From UBA2773 sp964458715 (GTDB lineage: Bacteria; Patescibacteriota; Minisyncoccia; Moranbacterales; DUUL01), in NCBI GenBank assembly GCA_964458715.1, contig CAYWJP010000037.1, positions 1 to 5,071 of the forward strand: DNA of 5,071 nt, read 5' to 3'. Both the position numbers and the translations under genes were made by a program. The notes below the pieces were generated by a model. It was not told the origin of the DNA. It did no database searches and worked only from the letters and a program-made list of their open reading frames with translations. Position 1 is the stretch's first letter. Each line of letters opens with the position of its first letter. Positions 1-5,008 of the stretch are shown here, one piece after another.

Positions 1-1
1 A

Positions 2-775
2 GGTTTTATGGAAAATAATTTTGGCCATTTTAATAATATTACTACTGATTATAGTAATGCTTTATTAGCCGTTACTTTTTTTACTATTGGTGCCATCGGT
101 TTAATCAAGCAAGACTTGAAAAAAAACACCTGGCTTTTACTATCATTTCTAGTTCCATTTTTATCAGCTGTTTTTATTTGGGATAGATCATCCGGTGCTC
201 AATATATTTATTTAATTCAAACTTTTCAAACTATTATAATCGCCGCTGGAATTTATTTTATCGCTAAAAAAGTCGCTGAGGTTTTCTCGATAAAAAAATG
301 GTACCAATTTTTTGAAAAAAATAATTCCAAAAAATTCTTGATAATGGGTGGGGTTATTGTTTATCTTTTTTCAATTCTTTATAATTTTAGTTATTTTTCC
401 AATCCAGATAGTTTTTATCAGAATAATAAAAAATGGAATCACTCTAATTATCGAGAAGTTTTTGCTTATTACTTAAAACATCGAGAAGACAATGCTCTCT
501 TAATAACTAGAAATTTCAGAAATTACTATTACGCCGATACTAATATCCCTGTTTTTGATTTTGGTGGCGAACATCAAGCGGAAAAGGAATTAAACTTAGC
601 AAAAATTAAACTTTTAGAGGCTCAAAATGAAGCTCTATGGATCGTTATTAATGATAATGACTTCGATTACATCAAGGGGGATGCTCGCGCTTATATTCGT
701 GAAAATTATGAATTAATAGAAACGACTTATACGGGTGATTCAATGGAGATATGGAAATGGGTGAAAATAAATTAA
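2..775 (+). CDS. Membrane glycosyltransferase-like protein, C-terminal part (5' end outside window)
   Basis: The frame is open to the left edge (codons GGT TTT precede the first ATG at 8), so the true start probably lies upstream and this is the C-terminal piece. Counting from the ATG at 8, about four hydrophobic helices are visible (near residues 16-34, 41-58, 68-87 and 111-130). A soluble tail of about 110 residues follows, rich in aromatic and charged residues and ending in EIWKWVKIN. A multi-helix C-terminus followed by a small soluble domain with an NYREVFAYYLK-like segment resembles the end of GT39/PMT-type membrane glycosyltransferases. These move sugars from polyprenyl-phosphate carriers at the cytoplasmic membrane. 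The catalytic acidic motifs of that family would lie in the missing N-terminal part, so the family call is an inference. The gene converges on manC across a shared terminator. If the ATG at 8 were real, this would be a 255-residue four-helix protein of unknown role; the AGG just before it sits too close for a normal ribosome binding site. Confidence 0.6.
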   Translation, partial: GFMENNFGHFNNITTDYSNALLAVTFFTIGAIGLIKQDLKKNTWLLLSFLVPFLSAVFIWDRSSGAQYIYLIQTFQTIIIAAGIYFIAKKVAEVFSIKKWYQFFEKNNSKKFLIMGGVIVYLFSILYNFSYFSNPDSFYQNNKKWNHSNYREVFAYYLKHREDNALLITRNFRNYYYADTNIPVFDFGGEHQAEKELNLAKIKLLEAQNEALWIVINDNDFDYIKGDARAYIRENYELIETTYTGDSMEIWKWVKIN

Positions 776-785
776 TTCCAAAACT

Positions 786-908
786 CAAATTATTCAAATT
801 GCTCCAAATCAAACCCTAATGTCAAAAAATAAAATCTAAATTAAAAACTTGCCTCTCGGCAAGTTTTTTTAATTTTGGATTTGATTTGGAATAATTTGAA
901 ATAGTTTG
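786..908. repeat. Imperfect inverted copies of an intergenic repeat flanking the terminator
   Basis: The segment 786-813 (ending CTCCAAATCAAA) is repeated in inverted orientation at 880-908 (starting TTTGATTTGGA), with a few mismatches and a one-base indel. A second pair, AATGTCAAAA at 818-827 and TTTTGACATT at 911-920, is also inverted, but its order crosses the first pair, so the two do not form one nested hairpin. The pattern fits two degenerate copies of an AT-rich spacer repeat on either side of the terminator better than one stem-loop. No coding frame is supported in this spacer. Confidence 0.45.
843..868. terminator. Bidirectional intrinsic terminator
   Basis: An 11-bp perfect stem (843-853 with 858-868; core ACTTGCC/GGCAAGT) closes a TCTC tetraloop. 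It has an A-tract on the left and a T-tract on the right, so either strand gives a hairpin followed by a U-run. It lies between the convergent plus-strand membrane gene (stop at 775) and minus-strand manC (stop at 937) and can serve both. Confidence 0.85.
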
Positions 909-936
909 GATTTTGACATTCCTCTGGTCTCTCTCG

Positions 937-2013
937 CTAGAGGTACTTCTTCCCTCTTATTTCCAACTCCTCAATCACTTTTTTAATATCCTGAGCCCGA
1001 GATTTAGAACATACCAACAAAGCATCCTTGGTATCTACTATCACTACATCATCTAAGCCAACGGTGGCAATCAACTTACCTTCTTCTCCGTAAATAATTG
1101 AATTGGAAGTGTCAATATTCAAACGTTCGCCTCGAACTAAATTTCTTTTTTCGTCAGTCTTAGTCATTAAGTTTTCATGTAAAGTATCCCAAGCTCCAAT
1201 ATCTTTCCAATCAAAATCTCCTTTAATGATCAAAACATCTTCTGGAGACATTTTTTCCATAATAGCATAATCAATAGAAATTTTCTCCATTTGACTATAA
1301 ATTTCGTCTACTTTGTCTTCATCCCCCTTCTCTATCGCTTTTTTTATTTTCATTAAATCAGCATAAATTTGAGGAGAATGTTTTTGATAGGCTTCTAGAA
1401 AAAGTTTGGGAGTCCACATATAATAATTGGCATGCCAAAGATAATTTCCTTCATCTAAATATTTTTGAGCAGTTTTAAAATCAGGTTTTTCGGTATGACC
1501 TTCGAATCGATAAAACTCTACTCCATCTTTTTCGAAAACTCTATCGCTAACTTTAGTATAACCAAGCGAAATGTTGGGACTGGTCGGGTGAATAGAAATA
1601 TCCAATAATTTTCCAGTCTCATTAATAACTTCTTCGGCTTTTTGAATTGATTTAATAAATCGATTCACTTGACCGATATGATGATCGGAGGGAATAAAGG
1701 CAATTGGTTCATTCTCATCTCCCAAAGAAAGTTTTAATGCCGCATATCCCATGGCCGGTGCAGTATCTCGCTTACTAGTTTCTATAATAATATTTTTATC
1801 CGGAAAATCGGGTAAAACCTCCCTTAATGATTCCACTAAATTTTTAGTAGTGGCAATAAAAATTTTATCTTTAGGCCAATCTTTAAATCGTTCTAATGTA
1901 TCTTCTAGGATAGTTTTATCTGATATGAGTTTACATAATTGTTTTGGCTTATTGTTTCGACTCATTGGCCACAATCGAGTTCCTCCTCCTCCGGCCAGAA
2001 CTACTATTTTCAT
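937..2013 (-). CDS. manC: Mannose-1-phosphate guanylyltransferase (GDP-mannose pyrophosphorylase)
   Basis: This enzyme forms GDP-mannose from mannose 1-phosphate and GTP in the cytoplasm, the donor for mannosylated glycans and the precursor of GDP-fucose and related sugars. The 358 residues cover the nucleotidyltransferase domain plus a short C-terminal beta-helix-like part. They lack the phosphomannose isomerase domain fused in long ManC/AlgA proteins. Visible family signatures: LAGGGGTRLWPMSR then KPKQ (6-25, nucleotide-binding loop), RDTAPA (82-87), FIPSDHHI (106-113, metal-binding Asp region), EKPD (175-178), SIDYAIMEK (246-254) and GDFDWKDIGAW (265-275). The stretch after GNYLW reads HANYYMW where relatives usually have an N-[AS]-G-type sequence, a mild variation. 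The ATG at 2013 begins directly with the conserved MKIVVLAGGGGT strand, so the start is well supported, although no clear Shine-Dalgarno precedes it. It is the last minus-strand gene before the bidirectional terminator. A related sugar-1-phosphate nucleotidyltransferase cannot be wholly excluded. Confidence 0.93.
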   Translation of the reverse strand: MKIVVLAGGGGTRLWPMSRNNKPKQLCKLISDKTILEDTLERFKDWPKDKIFIATTKNLVESLREVLPDFPDKNIIIETSKRDTAPAMGYAALKLSLGDENEPIAFIPSDHHIGQVNRFIKSIQKAEEVINETGKLLDISIHPTSPNISLGYTKVSDRVFEKDGVEFYRFEGHTEKPDFKTAQKYLDEGNYLWHANYYMWTPKLFLEAYQKHSPQIYADLMKIKKAIEKGDEDKVDEIYSQMEKISIDYAIMEKMSPEDVLIIKGDFDWKDIGAWDTLHENLMTKTDEKRNLVRGERLNIDTSNSIIYGEEGKLIATVGLDDVVIVDTKDALLVCSKSRAQDIKKVIEELEIRGKKYL

Positions 2014-2039
2014 AAAATTAGTTCTTAAGGTTTATAAAG

Positions 2040-2073
2040 TTTCCGCCATAAGCAGATCTGCCTATGACGAAAA
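2040..2073. repeat. Palindrome in the rnhA-manC gap (REP-like or operator)
   Basis: The 20 bases at 2047-2066 form an almost perfect palindrome centred on AGATCT, with one mismatched pair (2051/2062) that becomes G-U in minus-strand RNA. The symmetry extends with interruptions to 2040-2073 (CG/CG and AAA/TTT pairs outside the core). It occupies much of the 78-nt gap upstream of manC. The sequence lacks a U-tract, so it is a poor terminator. It may be a copy of a dispersed GC-rich palindrome or an operator for manC; the sequence alone does not decide. Confidence 0.5.
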
Positions 2074-2091
2074 AGTCCATAAAATCAAATC

Positions 2092-2526
2092 TTAAAATAA
2101 TTTATTAGAAGAAATTAAACCCTCGTCCATGGCTTTGTTGGCCATCTGGTCTGCTTCCTTGTTTTTTTCTCGAGGAATATGTACTATTTTAACACTTTTA
2201 AAATCAAGCATTAAATTCCAAATTTGAATAAATAATTTTTGAATGTTTTCATTGCTAATTTTATATTCATGATTTAGCTGCTTCACCATTAATTCTGAAT
2301 CAGCATAACATCTTAAAATAGCATGCTTGGCTTTAACTTTCCCAATTAACGATTTAGTTTTTTTAAGAGCAAAAATCAAAGCCTGATATTCGGCTTCATT
2401 ATTGGTAATATTATCTCCTAAAAATTGACTGTATTTTTTAGTTTCATCTTGGATTTTTAGCACCGCTCCCACTCCTGCAATACCAGGGTTTCCTCTTGAC
2501 CCTCCATCTGTAAAAATTTCTATCAT
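2092..2526 (-). CDS. rnhA: Ribonuclease HI family protein
   Basis: An RNase H-fold nuclease that cleaves the RNA strand of RNA-DNA hybrids (Okazaki primers, R-loops) in the cytoplasm with divalent metal ions. At 144 residues it is a single RNase H domain without an N-terminal hybrid-binding domain. The catalytic carboxylates are all visible: D7 in FTDGGSRGNPG, E46 in TNNEAEYQAL, D76 in YADSELMVKQL and D126 in KEADQMAN, the last preceded by the typical VHIPREKN strand-loop (115-122). The TDGGSRGNPG and NNEAEYQAL forms match the 'RNase HI family / RVT_3' subgroup found widely in bacteria and archaea rather than the classical E. coli RnhA, so the symbol marks function more than orthology. The ATG at 2526 sits just before the first beta-strand, leaving no room for a later start. 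It follows the unknown membrane protein gene after 33 nt that include a small hairpin. RNase activity is a confident family inference. Confidence 0.9.
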   Translation of the reverse strand: MIEIFTDGGSRGNPGIAGVGAVLKIQDETKKYSQFLGDNITNNEAEYQALIFALKKTKSLIGKVKAKHAILRCYADSELMVKQLNHEYKISNENIQKLFIQIWNLMLDFKSVKIVHIPREKNKEADQMANKAMDEGLISSNKLF

Positions 2527-2546
2527 GTCTTCTAAATTATTATTGA

Positions 2547-2572
2547 AAATAGTCCTTGGTCAAAGACTATTT
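2547..2572 (-). terminator. Small hairpin between the unknown gene and rnhA (weak terminator or attenuator)
   Basis: AAATAGTC (2547-2554) is the exact reverse complement of GACTATTT (2565-2572), giving an 8-bp stem with a 10-nt loop. On the minus strand it overlaps the stop codon of the upstream gene and ends in a short TTTTC tract, too weak for a convincing terminator. It may cause partial termination, protect an mRNA end, or separate expression of the par genes from rnhA. Confidence 0.35.
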
Positions 2573-2988
2573 ATTATTATCGGAAAACCACAAAGATTTT
2601 CCGGTACTCTAACCTTGTCAACTGACATTTTTTTAAAAGTAAGCTTAATTACAGGAATTTTTAGATTTTTTTGTAATTTATCCAATTCTATACTCATATC
2701 TACAAATCCATTTAATTCTTTAATCGTTTCTGTGTGATCTTTCAACGCCTTCTTGGCTTTTTCCATTTTTATTTCATCATTATTGGTCTGATTATAGCTG
2801 CTATTGTAAGAACAAGATTCTTTAATTTTATTCTTTCCAAAAACATTTATAAAATCGAATTGAACCGCTAAAATAAGTATTGAACCAAAAATAATTAAAA
2901 CAGTTAATAATGTTATTTTTGTTTTTATGTTTTTTCTTCTGCTATTGTCAAACTGATAATCATCTTCTGGCTCAAAAAATTCAACCAT
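2560..2988 (-). CDS. Small single-pass membrane protein of unknown function
   Basis: I do not recognise a family. The 142 residues begin with an acidic stretch (EFFEPEDDYQFDN, 3-15), then a basic patch (RRKNIKTK, 17-24) and one strongly hydrophobic segment (about 25-44). The remaining roughly 95 residues are mostly polar. By the positive-inside rule the short N-terminus is cytoplasmic and the rest lies outside the membrane. The outer part has a Lys/Glu-rich, possibly helical stretch (71-93). Its two cysteines (C59 and C133) could form a disulfide. The last 30 residues alternate like beta-strands (PVIKLTFKK, VRVPENLCGFPIII). The ATG lies only 2 nt after the parB stop (TAA-AG-ATG), which points to translational coupling and one mRNA with parAB; this also fixes the start. 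It ends in TGA. An anchor or envelope-linked accessory to segregation is possible, but only position supports it. Confidence 0.75.
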   Translation of the reverse strand: MVEFFEPEDDYQFDNSRRKNIKTKITLLTVLIIFGSILILAVQFDFINVFGKNKIKESCSYNSSYNQTNNDEIKMEKAKKALKDHTETIKELNGFVDMSIELDKLQKNLKIPVIKLTFKKMSVDKVRVPENLCGFPIIINSL

Positions 2989-2990
2989 CT

Positions 2991-3953
2991 TTAAGAAATT
3001 AATTTATTAAATAGATTACTGAATTCTTCTTCAGAATAGTAGTTTAAAATAAAGCTCCCACCTTTTCTTTTTCTTTTGATATTTACCTTAGTTCCTAGCG
3101 CTTGGCTAATTTTATCTTCAAATTCTGATATTTCAGGATCATTATTTATTAATTTTTTTATATCAGAGTTTGAGTTGTTAATTATTTTAATTTTTCTTTC
3201 CGTTTCTCGGACACTTAGTTCTTTCTTGATAATTTCTTCGGCCATTATTTCTCTTTTATTCTTATCATCCAGACTCAATAAAGCTCTGGCATGACCTTCG
3301 CTTATTTTTCCTATTTTAACTTTTTGTTTTATATCATTTGAAAGATCTAATAATCTTAGAGTATTCGAAATGGTAGAGCGACTTTTACTAACTTGCTTAG
3401 CAATTTCTTCTTGCATATAGCCAAATTTATCAATCAATCCCTGATAAGCTTCGGCTTCTTCAATTGCATTTAAATCATGTCTTTGAATATTCTCGATTAA
3501 AGCCCATTCCAGTTTTTCTTTATCACTAATTTTTTTAACAATCACCGGAACAGTAGTTAAGCCATTTTTTTGAGAAGCCTTAAAACGCCGTTCTCCGGCC
3601 ACTAATTCAAAACCACCTTCTGGACATTTAGTAACAACCAAAGGCTGAATCACTCCATGCTTACGAATAGATAAAGCCAATTCTTCTAATTTAGTTTCGT
3701 CAAAATATTGTCTTGGTTGAAATGGATTGGTTTTAATTTCGTTGATACCAACACTTAAGATTGAATTTTCCGAAAGAGTCTGTTTATCCTCAGATTTTTT
3801 GTTTAAAGTTTTCATGACTACTTCACTATCCAAATCTTTGGAAACAAAATTGTTTTTCCTTTTTTCAGAATCAGTCGTAATTGAATTATTTGATGCTTTT
3901 TTTTGAGGAATTAAGGATGATAACCCTTTTCCTAAACCACCTTCTCTAGGCAT
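2991..3953 (-). CDS. parB: ParB/Spo0J-family chromosome partition protein
   Basis: ParB loads at parS sites, hydrolyses CTP, slides as a clamp on DNA and stimulates ParA to segregate the chromosome origin region. The 320 residues show the full architecture. First is a basic N-terminal ParA-activating peptide (GLGKGLSSLIP, 6-16), then a low-complexity Ser/Asn/Lys linker (about 20-62). The ParB N-terminal CTP-binding domain follows (about 65-160), with NPFQPR (76-81), GERRFKAS (120-127) and ENIQRHDLNAIEEA (154-167). Next is a helix-turn-helix DNA-binding domain (about 179-202, MQEEIAKQVSKSRSTISNTLRLL) with GKISEGHARALL (215-226). The C-terminal dimerisation domain (about 272-320) ends in a KRKRKGG basic strand. 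The CTP motifs are intact. The start is supported by the canonical N-terminal peptide. parA ends 22 nt upstream and the next gene starts 2 nt downstream. No Shine-Dalgarno is evident; the leader is A-rich. Confidence 0.96.
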   Translation of the reverse strand: MPREGGLGKGLSSLIPQKKASNNSITTDSEKRKNNFVSKDLDSEVVMKTLNKKSEDKQTLSENSILSVGINEIKTNPFQPRQYFDETKLEELALSIRKHGVIQPLVVTKCPEGGFELVAGERRFKASQKNGLTTVPVIVKKISDKEKLEWALIENIQRHDLNAIEEAEAYQGLIDKFGYMQEEIAKQVSKSRSTISNTLRLLDLSNDIKQKVKIGKISEGHARALLSLDDKNKREIMAEEIIKKELSVRETERKIKIINNSNSDIKKLINNDPEISEFEDKISQALGTKVNIKRKRKGGSFILNYYSEEEFSNLFNKLIS

Positions 3954-3975
3954 TTTTATTTTTATTATTAATTAT

Positions 3976-4734
3976 CTATTTTTCTATTACTTCTTCGGCT
4001 AACCGACGATAAGCTTGTGCTCCTTTATTGAATCTATCAAAACTCAAAATTGATTTTCCAAAACTAGGTGCTTCAGCCAAACGAACCGTTCTTGGAATTA
4101 CTGAATCAAAAACATTTTCTGGAAAATATCGCTTTACTTCTTTAACAACCTGTCTAGCCAATCTATTTCTCTTATCATACATAGTTAAAACTATTCCGGT
4201 GATAGTTAAATCTGGTTGTAAATTTTCTTTAACTAAATCAATGGTATTCAATAATTGACCTAAACCTTCTAAGGCAAAATACTCAGTTTGAACCGGGATT
4301 AAAACTTCGTTTGAAGCTACTAATCCATTGATAGTCAACAGCCCCAGGCTAGGAGGTGAATCAATAATTATAAATTCATAATCATCCTTAATCTTATTTA
4401 AAACTTCTTTGAGTTGAAATTCTCGATCTTCTATTCCCACTAATTCAACCGCGGCCCCCGAAAGCTCTTGATTAGAAGGAAATAAATTAAGTTTTTCAGA
4501 TTTACTTTTAACAATAACTTCTCGAGGATGGATTTTTGACACCAAGCTATGATAAAGAGTTTTTTTTAAATTTTGAGTATCCAATCCAAGCCCACTAGAA
4601 GCATTTCCCTGAGGATCCAAATCGACCAATAAGACCGACTTTCCAGCTGAAGCTAAATAAGTAGCCAAATTAACGGCCGTAGTAGTTTTTCCTACTCCTC
4701 CTTTTTGATTTACTAGTGATATTATTCTCGTCAT
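3976..4734 (-). CDS. parA: ParA/Soj-family partition ATPase
   Basis: A deviant-Walker P-loop ATPase that dimerises with ATP on the nucleoid and is released by ParB, moving parS-bound ParB and the origin region. At 252 residues it is the short chromosomal Soj/MinD-like type without an N-terminal helix-turn-helix, so direct repression of its own promoter in the manner of long plasmid ParA proteins is not expected. Visible motifs: deviant Walker A KGGVGKTT with signature lysine K11 and P-loop K16 (11-18), Walker A' VDLDPQGNASSGLG (38-51), Walker B FIIIDSPPSLG (122-132), and a C-terminal PRTVRLAEAPSFGKSI block typical of the family. The ATG at 4734 places the P-loop at the usual distance from the N-terminus. 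It is the first gene of the minus-strand run, followed by parB after 22 nt. The non-coding leader upstream contains a large inverted repeat that may regulate it. Confidence 0.97.
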   Translation of the reverse strand: MTRIISLVNQKGGVGKTTTAVNLATYLASAGKSVLLVDLDPQGNASSGLGLDTQNLKKTLYHSLVSKIHPREVIVKSKSEKLNLFPSNQELSGAAVELVGIEDREFQLKEVLNKIKDDYEFIIIDSPPSLGLLTINGLVASNEVLIPVQTEYFALEGLGQLLNTIDLVKENLQPDLTITGIVLTMYDKRNRLARQVVKEVKRYFPENVFDSVIPRTVRLAEAPSFGKSILSFDRFNKGAQAYRRLAEEVIEK

Positions 4735-4753
4735 AAAAAAATCTTTAGAAATT

Positions 4754-4766
4754 GTTTCCTAGAAAC
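4754..4766. promoter_or_regulatory. parS-like short palindrome (weak candidate)
   Basis: GTTTC-CTA-GAAAC is a perfect 5+3+5 palindrome about 20 bp upstream of parA. It resembles the centre of the bacterial parS consensus TGTTTCACGTGAAACA, but the spacer is 3 rather than 4 bases and the CACGTG core is missing. It overlaps the left outer arm of the large inverted repeat. It could be a diverged ParB site or an operator, or it could be chance. Confidence 0.15.
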
Positions 4767-4800
4767 TGTCTAAGATCTCGCATTTTGCTAAAACGCTGAA

Positions 4801-4806
4801 ATTATA
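4801..4806 (-). promoter_or_regulatory. Possible -10 element for parA (TATAAT)
   Basis: The minus strand reads TATAAT here, inside the left second arm, and would give a parA leader of about 60 nt. No TTGACA-like -35 lies at the right distance, because that position falls in the GC-rich palindrome. The inverted partner at 4893-4898 offers the same hexamer on the plus strand. In AT-rich DNA such hexamers are common, so this is weak. Confidence 0.2.
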
Positions 4807-4808
4807 AG

Positions 4809-4831
4809 CCCCGCCTACCGGCAGGCAGGGG
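4809..4831. repeat. GC-rich REP-like palindrome
   Basis: CCCC-GCCT-A-CCGG-C-AGGC-A-GGGG folds as a hairpin: 4809-4812 pair with 4828-4831, 4813-4816 with 4823-4826, one A/C mismatch, and a bulged A at 4827. It is the only strongly GC-rich stretch in the window. Similar GCCTNCCGGCAGGC-type palindromes are, as I recall, frequent between genes in Candidate Phyla Radiation genomes. It sits off-centre inside the larger inverted repeat, as if inserted there. Confidence 0.6.
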
Positions 4832-4887
4832 AAAACGAGTTGGAGTTCGAAGCGTATTGGAATACGCTGAGACTGAAACGAAGTTTT
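4832..4887 (+). ncRNA. Candidate structured RNA core: hairpin with repeated G/A internal loops
   Basis: As plus-strand RNA the segment folds into four stacked helices: 4832-4836 with 4883-4887 (AAAAC/GTTTT), 4839-4841 with 4877-4879, 4844-4847 with 4871-4874 (one G-U), and 4851-4857 with 4862-4868 (AGCGTAT/ATACGCT) closed by a TGGA tetraloop. The three internal loops are GA/GAA, GG/GA and CGA/GA, all able to form sheared G-A pairs. On the minus strand these loops become pyrimidine-rich and the G-U becomes A-C, so the plus strand is the better folder. There is no known-family match I can name and no clear promoter; this is a candidate only. Confidence 0.3.
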
Positions 4888-4985
4888 GTAGCTATAATTT
4901 CAATGTTTTAGCTAATGAGCATTAAATATTTTGATTTTTTCAATTATTTTGCGCCGAGACTTTAGACAGTTTCTAACTAATTTTT

Positions 4986-4991
4986 AGTATA
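4986..4991 (-). promoter_or_regulatory. Possible extended -10 promoter reading toward parA
   Basis: The minus strand reads TGA-TATACT, an extended -10 (TGN plus 5 of 6 bases of TATAAT); the hexamer 17 bp upstream (TTTTGA) is a poor -35. Transcription would start near 4979, just outside the large inverted repeat, so the whole repeat would form a roughly 245-nt parA leader. There is no experimental support, and AT-rich composition lowers its weight. Confidence 0.3.
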
Positions 4992-5008
4992 TCAGAATTT
5001 CCAATTAT

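Larger units (their letters stand above)
4760..4975. repeat. Large interrupted inverted repeat upstream of parA (MITE-like or structured RNA)
   Basis: Outer arms at 4760-4780 and 4955-4975 pair at 19 of 21 positions, including an exact inverted 14-mer (TTAGACAGTTTCTA on the right) and a TCTCG/CGAGA block. Second arms at 4787-4806 and 4893-4912 pair at 18 of 20 positions plus one G-U (GCTAAAAC...TGAAATTATA on the left). The left link between the two arm sets is 6 nt and the right link is 42 nt of AT-rich sequence, so the right side seems to carry an insertion. The core (4809-4887) is far more GC-rich than its surroundings and holds two further hairpins. No protein frame of useful length is present. 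Candidates are a dispersed non-autonomous element, a non-coding RNA, or a parAB leader or cis-acting partition site. Confidence 0.65.

Noticed and set aside
1751..2095. Plus-strand open frame of 114 codons overlapping manC.
   Set aside because: Antisense shadow of the strongly supported manC N-terminus; no family features.
2092..2988. The unknown membrane protein gene and rnhA are in the same frame, separated by only one TGA and 11 sense codons, which could be read as one fused gene if TGA were recoded as in Absconditabacteria or Gracilibacteria.
   Set aside because: None of the other long genes contains an internal TGA. Both parts have sensible ends and starts, and RNase HI begins right at its ATG. 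Same-frame spacing is expected one time in three.
4720..4725. TGA-TATTAT extended -10 on the plus strand inside the parA start, which could drive the candidate plus-strand RNA.
   Set aside because: It lies in codons constrained by ParA, has no -35, and such hexamers are frequent in AT-rich DNA.
937..4734. CRISPR array, tRNA or rRNA genes.
   Set aside because: No regularly spaced direct repeats and no cloverleaf or rRNA-like sequence were seen in the window.
4915..4965. A 16-codon open frame (ATG to TAG) in the AT-rich right link of the inverted repeat.
   Set aside because: Very short, no ribosome binding site, hydrophobic and aromatic composition expected from T-rich DNA; no support for translation.
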